Below, in pieces: positions 18,937-28,802 of a stretch of DNA of 64,000 nucleotides. Made by a program: the position numbers and the translations under genes. The stretch comes from Rodentibacter genomosp. 1 (GTDB taxonomy: Bacteria > Pseudomonadota > Gammaproteobacteria > Enterobacterales > Pasteurellaceae): positions 1-64,000 of the forward strand of contig NZ_MLHN01000011.1 in assembly GCF_001999285.1 (NCBI RefSeq), read 5' to 3'. A model generated the notes under the pieces. That model worked only from the letters and a program-made list of their open reading frames with translations, was not told where the DNA came from and ran no database searches. Position 1 is the stretch's first letter. Each line of letters starts with the position of its first letter.

Positions 18937-19138
18937 TTTAAAAAATCTTTAATAAACATCGTTTTATGATACTTCATCAATCTATTATGAACAGATAATC
19001 TTGATTCCTCGTTAAGCTTAAATAAGCGCTATTAAATTCCCATGTTTATAGAAATATTTGTCCCTTATTGTTAGTCATTATCGGAATGATCTTCTAGATA
19101 AATTTTATACTTTAGCACAAAGCCCCCCCTATTCCCCA

Positions 19139-20158
19139 CTATTGAATGGGAAAAAATACAAATTCCTGACATTGAAAAGTGACACTCACGGTAGATTGTA
19201 AAGGCAAATCTGTACTTTCATAAGCAATAAGATTAATGCCGTTAATAGCAATTTGATAACGGTAGTACTGCCCTAAAAAAAGTTTATCAATTACTGTCCC
19301 TTTCCCTGTTTGTTCAAGTTTGAGCAAAATTTGTTCTGGGCGAAGTAACCATTGATAACAGCCTGCGGTATAGTCCATTTCAGGAAAAAGGTGGTAAGTA
19401 CCAATCGGGCTTTTAAGGCTTCTGTCAGCTTGAATTTCACAATCAAGGTAATTTGTACTCCCGAGAAAATCTGCGACAAAGTGGTTGATAGGGTTGTGGT
19501 AAAGCTGAGTTGGCGTGCCGATTTGTACAATTTTTCCTTGATCCATGACGGCAATTTTATCTGCAAAAGCAAAAGCCTCTTCCTTACTATGCGTCACAAA
19601 AATTGCCGGTACTTTTTGATTTCTCAAAATTTGCTTAATTTCTTGGATCATCGCATAGCGCGTTTGGCTGTCAATATTAGAAAAAGGCTCGTCCAACAAA
19701 AGTAATTCAGGTTTGCAAGCTAAGGCTCTAGCGATTGCTACCCGCTGTTGCTGCCCACCGGATAACTCGTGTGGGAAGCGTTGTTCAAAGCCTTCTAATT
19801 TCACTACGCTCAACATTTGTTGAGTCACGCTTTTTTGTTCATTTTTTGTCAATTGACTCAACCCAAATTGGATATTTTCTGCAACAGTTAAATGTGGAAA
19901 AAGGGCATAATCTTGAAAAATTAAACCGATTTTACGTTGTTCCACAGGTATTGAGTTAATCACCTTCCCTGACAGTTTTACCACGCCTTGGGAAGTAGGA
20001 ATTAAACCGGCTATCGCTTTGAGTAAGGTTGTCTTACCACAGCCACTTGCACCGAGTAAACAAACAATCTCATTTTCTTCAACATCAAGATTAAGAGATT
20101 TTAAAATCTGATTTTGTTCAAACTTGCAGCTCAGTTGCTGCACTTCAAGTAATTTCAT
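19139..20158 (-). CDS. fbpC: Fe3+ ABC transporter ATP-binding protein
   Basis: ATPase of a ferric-iron importer, 339 residues. The nucleotide-binding domain has Walker A GASGCGKTT, Q-loop IFQDYALFPHLTV, signature LSGGQQQRVAIARAL, Walker B LLLLDEPFSNID and the H-loop FVTHSKEEA. A C-terminal TOBE-like regulatory domain follows from about 240 (DFLGSTNYLDCEI, WLLRPEQILL). The stop of the permease gene directly abuts its start (ATG 20158), so the two are coupled. Named by its partners in the operon; the H. influenzae and Actinobacillus equivalents are called hit and afu. Confidence 0.88.
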   Translation of the reverse strand: MKLLEVQQLSCKFEQNQILKSLNLDVEENEIVCLLGASGCGKTTLLKAIAGLIPTSQGVVKLSGKVINSIPVEQRKIGLIFQDYALFPHLTVAENIQFGLSQLTKNEQKSVTQQMLSVVKLEGFEQRFPHELSGGQQQRVAIARALACKPELLLLDEPFSNIDSQTRYAMIQEIKQILRNQKVPAIFVTHSKEEAFAFADKIAVMDQGKIVQIGTPTQLYHNPINHFVADFLGSTNYLDCEIQADRSLKSPIGTYHLFPEMDYTAGCYQWLLRPEQILLKLEQTGKGTVIDKLFLGQYYRYQIAINGINLIAYESTDLPLQSTVSVTFQCQEFVFFPIQ

Positions 20159-21808
20159 TTAACGCTCTTTTTGTGATTGAGAAATCAGTGAACGAGTGAG
20201 CCAAATCACAGGAATCAGCCCTACCAATACCAAGACAATTGCAGGCATCGCTGCCCGTTCTAACTGCTCGTCCGAAGTAAAAGTAAACACATAAGTGGCA
20301 AGCGTATCAAAATTGAAAGGTCGAAGTAACAATGAGGCATTGAGCTCTTTCATGCTTTCAATAAAGACCATTAAAGTTGCCGTAATCATTCCCTTAAAAA
20401 TCAATGGAATATGAATACGCTTAAACATTATCACCCCGCTTTTACCCATTGTTTGGCTTGCCATATCTAGTGTGGGAGAAATTCTTTCTAAGCAAGCCCC
20501 TAGACTCCCGATTGCCATGGCTAAAAAACGAATAGTATAAGCCAACACTAACGCAAATACCGAACCGGAGAAAATCAGTCCAACAGGTTTTAGTTCCAAA
20601 GATTTGAGTAGGCTATGTAGTTGATGATCAGCAAAAGTAAGAGGAGAAAGCAAACCAATAGCCAACACTGTACCAGGAATAGCATAGCCAAAGCTGGATA
20701 GGGCAAGTGAAAGTTGGGTCATTTTGCCAAAAAATGGTGTATTTCGAGATAGTCGATGAGCAAAGTGCAACAAAAGAGCTATACATACCGTAGTCATAGC
20801 CGCAATAGAGGATACCTTTAAACTATTTAAGGCAAACTTGACAAAATCTAAATTCCACGACTGTTCAAAATAGTCTATCGACCAAAAAATCAATCGTCCA
20901 AACGGAATAAAAAATGCCATCGCCAATAGACTCCAGCACCATACCAACGCTAAGCCACAACGCCATCCTGTCAGCGTTCTAAAATGGGTTTTCTTTTCAT
21001 AACCACGTTGATAGCTTTTCTGCTTTCGACGACTATATTGTTCAAGGCAGATAAACAGAAAAATCATCAGCAACATAAAGATTGAGATACGGCTTGCCGT
21101 ACCAAGATCGTGAAAACTCAACCATGAATCGTAGATTGCGGTTGTCAACGTAGGGAGAGCAAAATAGGCGACAGTACCAAAATCCCCCAAGGTTTCCATG
21201 GCGACCAATGCCATTCCTACCGCAATGGCTGGACGAATAAGTGGAAAAGTCACGCGACGAAAAATTTGGAAAGGTGATGCACCAAGCATTTTAGCACTAT
21301 GCTGCAAATTTTCTGATTGCTCTAAAAACGCGACCCGCACAAGGAGAAAAATATAAGGATATAGCACTAAGGCAAGAACAAAACAAGCACCGTAAAGCGT
21401 CCTAATTTGAGGAAACCAATAGTCCTGTGGCGTTTGCCAGCCGAAAAGATTGCGTAATAATGACTGAAACGCCCCCGAATAATCAAGTAAATCCGTATAA
21501 AGATAAGCGATTAAGTAAGCAGGCATGGCAAGAGGCAAGCAAAGCAACCACTGTAATGAACGTTGTCCCCAAAACTGAAAATTTGCCACCAACCATGCTG
21601 AGGGAAGAGCAAAAAATAATGCCAATGCGACAGTAGCAAGTACTAATAATATAGAGTTAGTCACATAGTGACCGAGCATGGTGTTCCAAAGATGAATAAG
21701 ATTATCTGTCTTACCGTCCATCGCATGGTAAGCAATTGCCAACAAAGGTAATAGGATAAAAAGTGCGGTCAAAATCGCAAAAAATTTCCAAAGTAAGTTA
21801 CGGGTCAT
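20159..21808 (-). CDS. fbpB: Fe3+ ABC transporter permease (fused double permease)
   Basis: Inner-membrane permease of 549 residues with about twelve hydrophobic segments arranged as two homologous halves. Each half carries an EAA-like coupling loop: SAKMLGASPFQIFRRVTFPL near 177 and ASQTMGKSGVIMFKRIHIPL near 450. This is the usual FbpB/HitB/SfuB form. It lies 182 bp after the binding-protein gene, with a strong hairpin between them, and abuts the ATPase gene. Confidence 0.9.
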   Translation of the reverse strand: MTRNLLWKFFAILTALFILLPLLAIAYHAMDGKTDNLIHLWNTMLGHYVTNSILLVLATVALALFFALPSAWLVANFQFWGQRSLQWLLCLPLAMPAYLIAYLYTDLLDYSGAFQSLLRNLFGWQTPQDYWFPQIRTLYGACFVLALVLYPYIFLLVRVAFLEQSENLQHSAKMLGASPFQIFRRVTFPLIRPAIAVGMALVAMETLGDFGTVAYFALPTLTTAIYDSWLSFHDLGTASRISIFMLLMIFLFICLEQYSRRKQKSYQRGYEKKTHFRTLTGWRCGLALVWCWSLLAMAFFIPFGRLIFWSIDYFEQSWNLDFVKFALNSLKVSSIAAMTTVCIALLLHFAHRLSRNTPFFGKMTQLSLALSSFGYAIPGTVLAIGLLSPLTFADHQLHSLLKSLELKPVGLIFSGSVFALVLAYTIRFLAMAIGSLGACLERISPTLDMASQTMGKSGVIMFKRIHIPLIFKGMITATLMVFIESMKELNASLLLRPFNFDTLATYVFTFTSDEQLERAAMPAIVLVLVGLIPVIWLTRSLISQSQKER

Positions 21809-21911
21809 TTAAACTCTTTTCCCATACAAGCCGTAGATTTAATCATCCGAGATAACATAATTCGCACATCAAAACTATATTTTATTGAGAATAATTATTT
21901 TAGACATTAAA

Positions 21912-21965
21912 AACGAGCTGCAACAAAGCTTCGGATGATTCCTTATTCTTTGTTAAAAGCTCGTT
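21912..21965 (-). terminator. Hairpin terminator/attenuator between fbpA and fbpB
   Basis: Arms 21912-21928 and 21948-21965 pair over about 15 bp with a small internal loop (AACGAGCT..AACAAAG). On the minus strand the stem is followed by TTTTTAATG. It begins 25 bp after the fbpA stop, so part of the transcripts should end here, giving more binding protein than permease. Confidence 0.7.
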
Positions 21966-21990
21966 CTATTTAATCAAGAAAACCTAATAA

Positions 21991-23007
21991 TTAAAATTCA
22001 TCAAATTTCACTTCATCAACTAATTTCAAGGCTTTCTCATAATTTTTGGCGATAGTTTCCAATTTTAAGGTATCCGGCGTGAATGTTCCCCAACCTTTAA
22101 CCAATTCGGAAGGTTCAACACCCGGTTTTACCGGATACTCATGATTGAGCTGCGCATAAAGTTTTTGGGCTTTTTCACCGCTTAAATACTCCACAAGTTT
22201 TACTGCGTTTTCTTTATTTGGTGCATATTTTGCGAGTGCAACTCCGCTGATATTAACATGCGTACCGTGTTTACCTGCTGGGAAATTAATCACTGCAGAT
22301 TCTGCCCAAGCTTTTTGTTTCTCATCATCTAACATTTTACCGTAGTAATAGCTGTTACCTAGTGAATAATCGCAAACACCCTCTTTAATTGCTTTCACTT
22401 GATCACGGTCACCCCCTTGGGGTTTTTGAGCAAGATTCGCTTTTAAACCTTCTAAAAAAGCTTTAGTTTTTTCTTCACCGTAATGTTCAATCATTGACGC
22501 AAAAAGCGAAACATTATAGGAATTTTTGCCTGAACGTACGCATACTTTACCTTTGAATTCAGGTTTGGCTAAATCTAAATAGTTAAAATCAGCAGGTAAC
22601 TTCCCTACCCGCTCTTTCGATGAGTAAATCACACGTGCACGTGTCGTTAAACCATACCATTTACCATCAGAATCACGATATTGTGCAGGAATATTTTCAT
22701 CTAAGACCTTAGAGGTAAAAGGTTGCGCTAAACCTTCATTCACAATTTGCATCACGCGTGAAATATCCACTGTCAATAACACATCAGCAGGACTTAATTC
22801 ACCTTCCTGCTTGACTCGTTCAACTAAACCTTTATCAGCGAAAATCACATTTACCTTAATACCGGTTTCTTTTTCAAAATCCTTAAGCATTGGTTCAATG
22901 AGGTACGGTTGGCGGTAAGAATAAACATTCACTTCACTTGTGGCAAATGCAGAGGTAGAAAATACTGCGGAAAGCGATAAGGCAAATGTTGCAAAAGATT
23001 TTTTCAT
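21991..23007 (-). CDS. fbpA: Fe3+ ABC transporter periplasmic binding protein
   Basis: Periplasmic ferric-binding protein (transferrin-like class), 338 residues with a clear signal peptide ending near ALA-type site SAFATS (about 22). The mature protein starts EVNVYSYRQPYLIEPML, where YSYR marks the FutA/FbpA group. The iron-binding tyrosine pair is in GNSYYYGKM near 220. Other conserved parts are PADVLLTVDISR and HGTHVNISGVALAKYAPN. It is first in the operon, preceded by a Fur-like box. Confidence 0.92.
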   Translation of the reverse strand: MKKSFATFALSLSAVFSTSAFATSEVNVYSYRQPYLIEPMLKDFEKETGIKVNVIFADKGLVERVKQEGELSPADVLLTVDISRVMQIVNEGLAQPFTSKVLDENIPAQYRDSDGKWYGLTTRARVIYSSKERVGKLPADFNYLDLAKPEFKGKVCVRSGKNSYNVSLFASMIEHYGEEKTKAFLEGLKANLAQKPQGGDRDQVKAIKEGVCDYSLGNSYYYGKMLDDEKQKAWAESAVINFPAGKHGTHVNISGVALAKYAPNKENAVKLVEYLSGEKAQKLYAQLNHEYPVKPGVEPSELVKGWGTFTPDTLKLETIAKNYEKALKLVDEVKFDEF

Positions 23008-23081
23008 TAGGCTTCCTCCATAGGAAAGAGATTGACAGAGTATTGAGATGTTGGGATTTTAAAAGGTTATACACTTCTCGT

Positions 23082-23100
23082 CAATAATAATTATTCTTAT
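23082..23100. promoter_or_regulatory. Fur box upstream of fbpA
   Basis: AATAAT-A-ATTATT is a perfect 6-1-6 palindrome of the Fur type (consensus GATAATGATAATCATTATC), about 75-95 bp upstream of the fbpA start. It fits iron repression of the importer. Confidence 0.65.
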
Positions 23101-23190
23101 TTGTAGATATGTTTTTTCCTATAAGATATTGATGTATCTTTATATAAAATGTACGACAATCGATTATTTATCCCTTACTTTCCCCATATA

Positions 23191-23219
23191 AAAAATAAGC
23201 GGCGATATTCACCGCCGCT
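23191..23219 (-). terminator. Rho-independent terminator of glyA
   Basis: GC-rich stem AGCGGCG / CGCCGCT with an 8-nt loop, followed on the minus strand by TATTTTTTATAT, 24 bp after the glyA stop. Confidence 0.8.
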
Positions 23220-23242
23220 AGCATACATCTGTCCCATAAATA

Positions 23243-24508
23243 TTAAGCAGGATAAACCGGAAGACGTTTACAAATTGCTAATACTTTTTCTTTGGTCGCT
23301 TCAATCACCTGTTCTTCGTTTTCTTTGCCAAGTACATCTAAAATATCACACATCCAACCGGCTAAATCACGGCAATCTTGTTCATTAAAGCCACGACGGG
23401 TTACTGATGGCGTTCCCACTCGAATCCCCGAAGTCACAAATGGTTTTTGCGGATCATTTGGCACCGAGTTTTTATTCACAGTGATGTTTGCTTTCCCTAA
23501 TGCCGCATCGGCCGCTTTACCGGTTAAGCCTTGTTTAATGAAACTCACCAAGAACAAGTGATTTTCCGTACCCTTTGATACCACATCAAAACCACGTTGT
23601 TTAAATACTTCTACCATTGCCTTCGCATTTTTCAACACATTGGCTTGATACACTTTGTATTCCGGCTCTAAGGCTTCTTTAAAGCATACCGCTTTTGCAG
23701 CAATAATATGAACTAACGGGCCACCTTGATTCGCCGGGAATACGGAGGATTGTAATTTTTTATAGATTTCTTCATCACCACAAGAAGAAAGAATTAAACC
23801 GCCACGTGGGCCGCCAAGGGTTTTATGGGTCGTTGTTGTCACAACGTGGGCGTGTGGTAATGGATTTGGATATAATCCCGCAGCAATTAATCCTGCGACG
23901 TGTGCCATATCCACAAATAAATATGCCCCAACTTCATCGGCAATTTCACGCATTTTCGCCCAATCAACAACTTGAGAGTATGCTGAGAAACCGGCAACAA
24001 TCATTTTTGGTTTAGCTTCCAATGCTTTTTGGCGCACATCTTCGTAATCAATCAAACCATCCGCAGTGATACCGTAAAGCACCGAGTTATAAATTTTACC
24101 TGAGAAACTCACTTTTGCACCGTGTGTTAAATGACCACCATGAGCCAAGTCCATTCCTAGGATAGTATCGCCTGCATTAATTAATGCACCGTACACTGCC
24201 GCATTGGCTTGAGAACCGGAGTGCGGTTGAACATTCACATAATCGGCACCGAATAACTCTTTTGCACGATCAATAGCGAGTTGTTCCACAATGTCCGCAT
24301 ACTCACAGCCGCCATAATAACGCTTGCCCGGGTAGCCTTCCGCATATTTATTGGTAAATTGACACCCTTGCGCCTCCATGACACGCGGGCTAGCATAGTT
24401 TTCAGACGCAATTAATTCGATATGTTCTTCCTGACGGCGGTTTTCATCTTGAATCGCTTGCCATAATACCGGATCGTAGTCAGCGATATTCATATTTTTA
24501 GTAAACAT
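23243..24508 (-). CDS. glyA: Serine hydroxymethyltransferase
   Basis: PLP enzyme interconverting serine and glycine while charging tetrahydrofolate with a one-carbon unit. It has 421 residues. The PLP lysine is in [15 protein letters not shown] (about 230). Other marks are [35 protein letters not shown] and [16 protein letters not shown]. It is transcribed alone and ends in a GC-rich terminator. purD lies 132 bp upstream on the same strand. Confidence 0.98.
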   Translation of the reverse strand: MFTKNMNIADYDPVLWQAIQDENRRQEEHIELIASENYASPRVMEAQGCQFTNKYAEGYPGKRYYGGCEYADIVEQLAIDRAKELFGADYVNVQPHSGSQANAAVYGALINAGDTILGMDLAHGGHLTHGAKVSFSGKIYNSVLYGITADGLIDYEDVRQKALEAKPKMIVAGFSAYSQVVDWAKMREIADEVGAYLFVDMAHVAGLIAAGLYPNPLPHAHVVTTTTHKTLGGPRGGLILSSCGDEEIYKKLQSSVFPANQGGPLVHIIAAKAVCFKEALEPEYKVYQANVLKNAKAMVEVFKQRGFDVVSKGTENHLFLVSFIKQGLTGKAADAALGKANITVNKNSVPNDPQKPFVTSGIRVGTPSVTRRGFNEQDCRDLAGWMCDILDVLGKENEEQVIEATKEKVLAICKRLPVYPA

Positions 24509-24640
24509 TGTGTTCTCCTGTTATGTGATTGCGATCTATAGTGTAACCGCTTATTGATTTAAACTTAATTAAAATTTAATACATATTTTTTCATCTAAGA
24601 AATGAAAAAGATTCATAAGAAAAGTGCGGTTATTTTCCTT

Positions 24641-25930
24641 TTATTTTTCCTGCTCACGCTGAACCGCACGATAACCAATATCACGACGATAAAAACGACC
24701 GTTCCATTGGATTTGTTCTGCGAGTTTCAGGGCTTTTTGTTGTGCCTCAAATACACTATCGCCTAAGGCTGTGGCACATAATACACGACCGCCATTGGTC
24801 AGTAATTTCCCCTCTTTGGCTTCTACGCCAGCTAAGAAAACTTTTTCATTTTCGACCGCACTTTGCGGCAAACCGATAATTTCATCGCCTTTACGATAAT
24901 CACCCGGATAGCCTTCCGCCGCTAATACAATGCCCAAGGAAGCCTTTGGATTCCATTGGGATTGAATTTCATCTAACTTGCCTTCACAAGCTTTAAGACA
25001 AAGCTCAACCAGATCGGACTCTAAACGCAACATAATTGGTTGGGTTTCCGGATCACCAAAACGGCAGTTAAATTCGATCACTTTCGGTTGGCCGTTCGGC
25101 ATAATCATTAAACCGGCATATAAGAAACCGGTGTAAACATTCCCTTCCGCCGCCATGCCGTTCACAGTCGGATAAATGACTTCCTGCATAATGCGATCGT
25201 GAATCTCAGGTGTCACCACTGGCGCTGGTGAATAAGCACCCATGCCCCCTGTATTCAACCCAGTATCATTCTCACCCACGCGTTTATGATCTTGACTGGT
25301 TGCCATCGGCTCAACATTTTTGCCATCCACCATCACAATAAAACTGGCTTCTTCACCCTCTAAAAACTCTTCGATCACCACTAGGCTCCCCGCCTCACCA
25401 AAGGCGTTGCCCGATAACATATCACGTACCGCCGCTTCCGCTTCCTGCAGGGTCATCGCTACAATCACGCCTTTACCGGCTGCCAAACCATCTGCTTTCA
25501 CGACAATCGGCGCGCCTTTTTCCCGCAAATATGCTAATGCCGGTTCGACCTCTGTGAAATTTTGATATTCCGCCGTTGGAATTTTGTGGCGGGCTAAAAA
25601 ATCTTTAGTAAACGCTTTCGAACCCTCTAATTGGGCTGCCGCTTGTGTTGGCCCGAAAATTTTTAATCCTGCCGCACGAAATGCATCCACCACACCAATA
25701 ACTAAGGGAGCTTCAGGCCCAACAATGGTTAAGTCGATTTGATTATCTTGCGCGAATTTAACAAGTGCCGGAATATCAGTAACAGCAATATTAACGTTTT
25801 CAATGTTGCTTTCCAGTGCCGTTCCTGCGTTGCCGGGTGCGACAAACACTTTTTTGGCTAGTGGAGATTGAGCCGCTTTCCAAGCAAGCGCGTGTTCACG
25901 ACCGCCGTTTCCGATGATTAAAATATTCAT
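24641..25930 (-). CDS. purD: Phosphoribosylamine-glycine ligase (GAR synthetase)
   Basis: Second step of purine synthesis: ATP-dependent joining of 5-phosphoribosylamine and glycine. It has 429 residues. It begins MNILIIGNGGREHALAWKAA and has the ATP-grasp domain with PIVVKADGLAAGKGVIVAMT near 142, LNTGGMGAYSP near 223 and VIEFNCRFGDPETQ near 287. In many gamma-proteobacteria it directly follows purH; here 573 bp of repeat-rich sequence lies between. Confidence 0.98.
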   Translation of the reverse strand: MNILIIGNGGREHALAWKAAQSPLAKKVFVAPGNAGTALESNIENVNIAVTDIPALVKFAQDNQIDLTIVGPEAPLVIGVVDAFRAAGLKIFGPTQAAAQLEGSKAFTKDFLARHKIPTAEYQNFTEVEPALAYLREKGAPIVVKADGLAAGKGVIVAMTLQEAEAAVRDMLSGNAFGEAGSLVVIEEFLEGEEASFIVMVDGKNVEPMATSQDHKRVGENDTGLNTGGMGAYSPAPVVTPEIHDRIMQEVIYPTVNGMAAEGNVYTGFLYAGLMIMPNGQPKVIEFNCRFGDPETQPIMLRLESDLVELCLKACEGKLDEIQSQWNPKASLGIVLAAEGYPGDYRKGDEIIGLPQSAVENEKVFLAGVEAKEGKLLTNGGRVLCATALGDSVFEAQQKALKLAEQIQWNGRFYRRDIGYRAVQREQEK

Positions 25931-26503
25931 GATGATCCTTATAATGTTTATGTTGTGGTTGTCAAAAGTGTTTTTTGATTTTATTCGGGTTTCGCCTGAA
26001 AGCGACCTACTTTCTTTTACTCGTGTAAAAGAAAGTAGGCAAAGAAAACACGCCCCAGTTAAATCACTAATCTTTGCTTTATTGTCATTTTCTTAACGCT
26101 AAATTTATAAACTCGCTACGCTCAAACAGTACAAATTTAGCTAAAAATGCCAAGTCGCAAAGGCGATTTATATGGGCCCCGAATTAATCGGCACATCATT
26201 TGAAAAGTGCGGTTAGTTTTAACAATATTTTTAAGATATAAGAATATCTAAAATTTTAACCGCACTTTAAATCAAAAAAGAACAAATCGGTTCCCTTCTT
26301 TTCCGCCTTTGCTGAATTGAATTTGTAGGAAATTTTCGTCTGTTTGAGCGTAGCGAGTTCAGAAAATTTCTGTGAAGCAAATCCAATGAGGCAAAGGAAA
26401 TAAGGAAAAGCGGGGTGCCTTTTCTTTTGGTTCGTTTTCTTTGGGCAAGCAAAGAAAATGAACTCGCTCTTTCAAAAATTGAAAGAGCGAAATACCATCA
26501 TAT
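25931..26503. repeat. Composite palindromic element between purH and purD
   Basis: The 573-bp gap is built from inverted modules. AACTCGCTACGCTCAAACA (26110-26128) recurs exactly, inverted, at 26341-26359. Each copy is the loop side of its own small stem (GCTAAATTT/AAATTTAGC at 26098-26106/26133-26141; GAAATTTTC/GAAAATTTC at 26329-26337/26362-26370). The outer ends carry related inverted stem-loops: TTTCTTTTACTCGTGTAAAAGAAA near 26010-26040 and a TTTCTTTGGGC..GCAAAGAAA stem near 26436-26458. In the middle is a separated inverted pair of uptake signals (about 26203 and 26263). No coding frame is convincing. It looks like a non-coding repeat or MITE-type insertion in a former purHD operon. Confidence 0.6.
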
Positions 26504-28102
26504 TTAGTGCCTAAAATGTCTCATCCCAGTCAACACCATCACCATCCCATGCTCATCCGCCGCATCAATCACTTCCTGATCACGCATTGAACCACCCGGA
26601 TGGATCACACATTGGATTCCCACTTTCGCCGCGGCATCAATGCCGTCACGGAATGGAAAGAAAGCATCGGAAGCCATGACACAGCCTGAAACTTCCAATC
26701 CCTCGTCCTGCGCTTTAATACCGGCAATTTTGGCGGAATAAACACGGCTCATTTGACCTGCGCCAATGCCGATGGTTTGGTTATTTTTGGCGTAGACAAT
26801 CGCATTGGATTTCACGAACTTCGCTACTTTCCAACAGAATAATAAATCTTTGAGTTCCTGTTCGGTTGGCTGACGTTTGCTCACGACTTTTAAATCGTCC
26901 AAACCGACCATGCCTAAATCCGCATCTTGTACCAATAAACCGCCATTGACACGTTTAAAGTCTAAACGCTGAGTACGTTCTTGCCATTCTCCGCATTCAA
27001 GCAATCGAACATTTTTCTTGCGTTTCACCACCTCGACAGCTTCTGCTGATACTTTCGGTGCAATAATCACTTCCACAAATTGGCGTTCTACAATTTCAGT
27101 CGCGGTTTTTCCGTCCAGTTCACGATTAAAGGCAATGATTCCACCGAAAGCGGAAGTCGGATCAGTTTGATAAGCACGGTTGTAGGCTTCCAAAATATCT
27201 TTTCCTAATGCCACGCCACAAGGATTAGCGTGTTTCACAATCACACAAGCGGGCTCATCAAATTCTTTCACACATTCAAGGGCAGCATCAGTATCAGCAA
27301 TATTGTTATAAGAAAGAGCCTTGCCTTGTAATTGTGTCGCCGTCGCCACGCTCGCTTCTTTCACGTTAAGATCCACATAAAACGCCGCATTTTGGTGAGC
27401 GTTTTCACCATATCGCATGGTTTGTTTTCGCACAAAATTTAGGTTTAACGTCCGTGGAAATTGACCGCACTTCGCATCAGAATCTTCTTCAGCTGCCACA
27501 TGATAAGGCTTAACAAGCTGACCGAAATAATTAGCAATCATTGAATCATACTGTGCGGTATGTTCAAAGGCTTTGATAGCAAGATCAAAACGGGTTTCCA
27601 GCGTTAAGCTATTTTGATGTTGATCCATTTCCGATAGGATTGCATTAAAATCCTGATTATTCACAACAATAGCAACATCTTTGTGGTTTTTCGCAGCAGA
27701 ACGCACCATAGTTGGCCCGCCGATATCAATATTTTCCACTGCATCTTCTAATGTGCAATCCGGCTTTGCAACGGTTTGTGCAAAGGGATATAAATTGACC
27801 ACCACCATATCAATACCTTCAATACCATGCTGTTGCATGATGGCGTCATCCATACCACGACGACCTAAAATCCCCCCGTGAACTTTCGGATGTAAGGTTT
27901 TCACACGACCATCCATCATCTCAGGAAATCCCGTATAGTCAGAGACCTCCGTCACAGGCAAACCATTTTGTTCTAAGAGTTTTGCCGTGCCGCCGGTAGA
28001 AAGCAATTTTACGCCACGTTGCACAAGCCCTTGAGCAAATTCCACGATACCGGTTTTATCTGAAACACTTAATAAAGCCTGACGAATAGGACGATCTGTC
28101 AT
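26504..28102 (-). CDS. purH: Bifunctional AICAR formyltransferase / IMP cyclohydrolase
   Basis: Last two steps of IMP synthesis, 532 residues. The N-terminal IMP cyclohydrolase (MGS-like) domain contains [20 protein letters not shown] and [18 protein letters not shown]. The C-terminal AICAR transformylase domain contains LRYGENPHQ-type [13 protein letters not shown] and [14 protein letters not shown] near 282, plus the end motif [21 protein letters not shown] textbook PurR box lies 50 bp upstream. Confidence 0.98.
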   Translation of the reverse strand: MTDRPIRQALLSVSDKTGIVEFAQGLVQRGVKLLSTGGTAKLLEQNGLPVTEVSDYTGFPEMMDGRVKTLHPKVHGGILGRRGMDDAIMQQHGIEGIDMVVVNLYPFAQTVAKPDCTLEDAVENIDIGGPTMVRSAAKNHKDVAIVVNNQDFNAILSEMDQHQNSLTLETRFDLAIKAFEHTAQYDSMIANYFGQLVKPYHVAAEEDSDAKCGQFPRTLNLNFVRKQTMRYGENAHQNAAFYVDLNVKEASVATATQLQGKALSYNNIADTDAALECVKEFDEPACVIVKHANPCGVALGKDILEAYNRAYQTDPTSAFGGIIAFNRELDGKTATEIVERQFVEVIIAPKVSAEAVEVVKRKKNVRLLECGEWQERTQRLDFKRVNGGLLVQDADLGMVGLDDLKVVSKRQPTEQELKDLLFCWKVAKFVKSNAIVYAKNNQTIGIGAGQMSRVYSAKIAGIKAQDEGLEVSGCVMASDAFFPFRDGIDAAAKVGIQCVIHPGGSMRDQEVIDAADEHGMVMVLTGMRHFRH

Positions 28103-28151
28103 TACATTTTCCTTTCATAAATAGGTTAAAAAAATAAGCGCGCAGATTATA

Positions 28152-28167
28152 ACGCAAACGGTTGCGT
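28152..28167. promoter_or_regulatory. PurR box upstream of purH
   Basis: ACGCAAACGGTTGCGT fits the PurR consensus ANGCAANCGNTTNCNT at every fixed position and is a near-perfect palindrome, 50 bp before the purH ATG. Confidence 0.85.
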
Positions 28168-28239
28168 AAATATAGAAAAGATTAAAGAAAATCAGTTGAA
28201 AGAGAAAGTGCGGTCAAAACAGAAAGCATTTTAGAGAAA

Positions 28240-28259
28240 AGCCCACATAACGTGGGCTA
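28240..28259 (-). terminator. Terminator after the doxX-family gene
   Basis: Seven-base-pair stem AGCCCAC / GTGGGCT with a 5-nt loop, followed on the minus strand by TTTTCTC. It lies 30 bp after the stop of the doxX-family gene. Confidence 0.6.
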
Positions 28260-28288
28260 GCGAGGGATATAAAGGATAAAACTAAACC

Positions 28289-28690
28289 TTAGTTTTTGTT
28301 AAATTTATTGTCTAATGCCAATGCTCCGGCACCTGCAAAAACAAAATAGAAGAAAACAACAGAATAAAGCAACGCCAATTCGCCACCATTTGCGAGTGGG
28401 AAGAATAATCCCCCTTTCGCCGCATGCATAAAGAAGTAAGCATACGCCATTTGCCCAGATAAAATAAAGGCCGCAGGGCGGGTAAATAGACCTAACAACA
28501 CTAAAATACCGCCGACAATTTCAATCACCCCTCCGACAATCATTAGTGGGTCGGCAACCGCACCATTACCACCGGTCATCGAAATAGGAAATTCCCAAAA
28601 TTTAGCAGTGCCATGCAAAATAAACATATAAGCGGCAACAACACGTAATAACGCCAAAGCATAAGGACGAAATTTTTCAAGATTGTTCAT
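28289..28690 (-). CDS. DoxX-family membrane protein
   Basis: Small inner-membrane protein of 133 residues with four hydrophobic segments. The start ATG 28690 follows AGGAAAC; the longer frame from 28729 adds an unlikely 13-residue tail. Typical DoxX features are LRVVAAYMFILHGTAKFWEF, GGVIEIVGGILVLLGLFTRP and a C-terminal FFYFVFAGAGALALD. DoxX proteins occur in many bacteria and some have been tied to redox or quinone functions, but the role here is not known. Transcribed alone. Confidence 0.85.
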   Translation of the reverse strand: MNNLEKFRPYALALLRVVAAYMFILHGTAKFWEFPISMTGGNGAVADPLMIVGGVIEIVGGILVLLGLFTRPAAFILSGQMAYAYFFMHAAKGGLFFPLANGGELALLYSVVFFYFVFAGAGALALDNKFNKN

Positions 28691-28802
28691 AAAGTTTCCT
28701 TGTTTAAAAATAAATGAAAAAGTGCGCAAATCATAACGACTAAGGTTTTATCAAACAAGCGCAAAGTTTGAAAAAGACTTTTTACTTTAGGTTAAAAATA
28801 AC

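Noticed and set aside
26267-26452. A 61-codon leftward frame in the purH-purD gap (MLAQRKRTKRKGT...)
   Set aside because: It runs through the inverted-repeat modules, has odd composition and no ribosome site; it is a by-product of the palindromic element.
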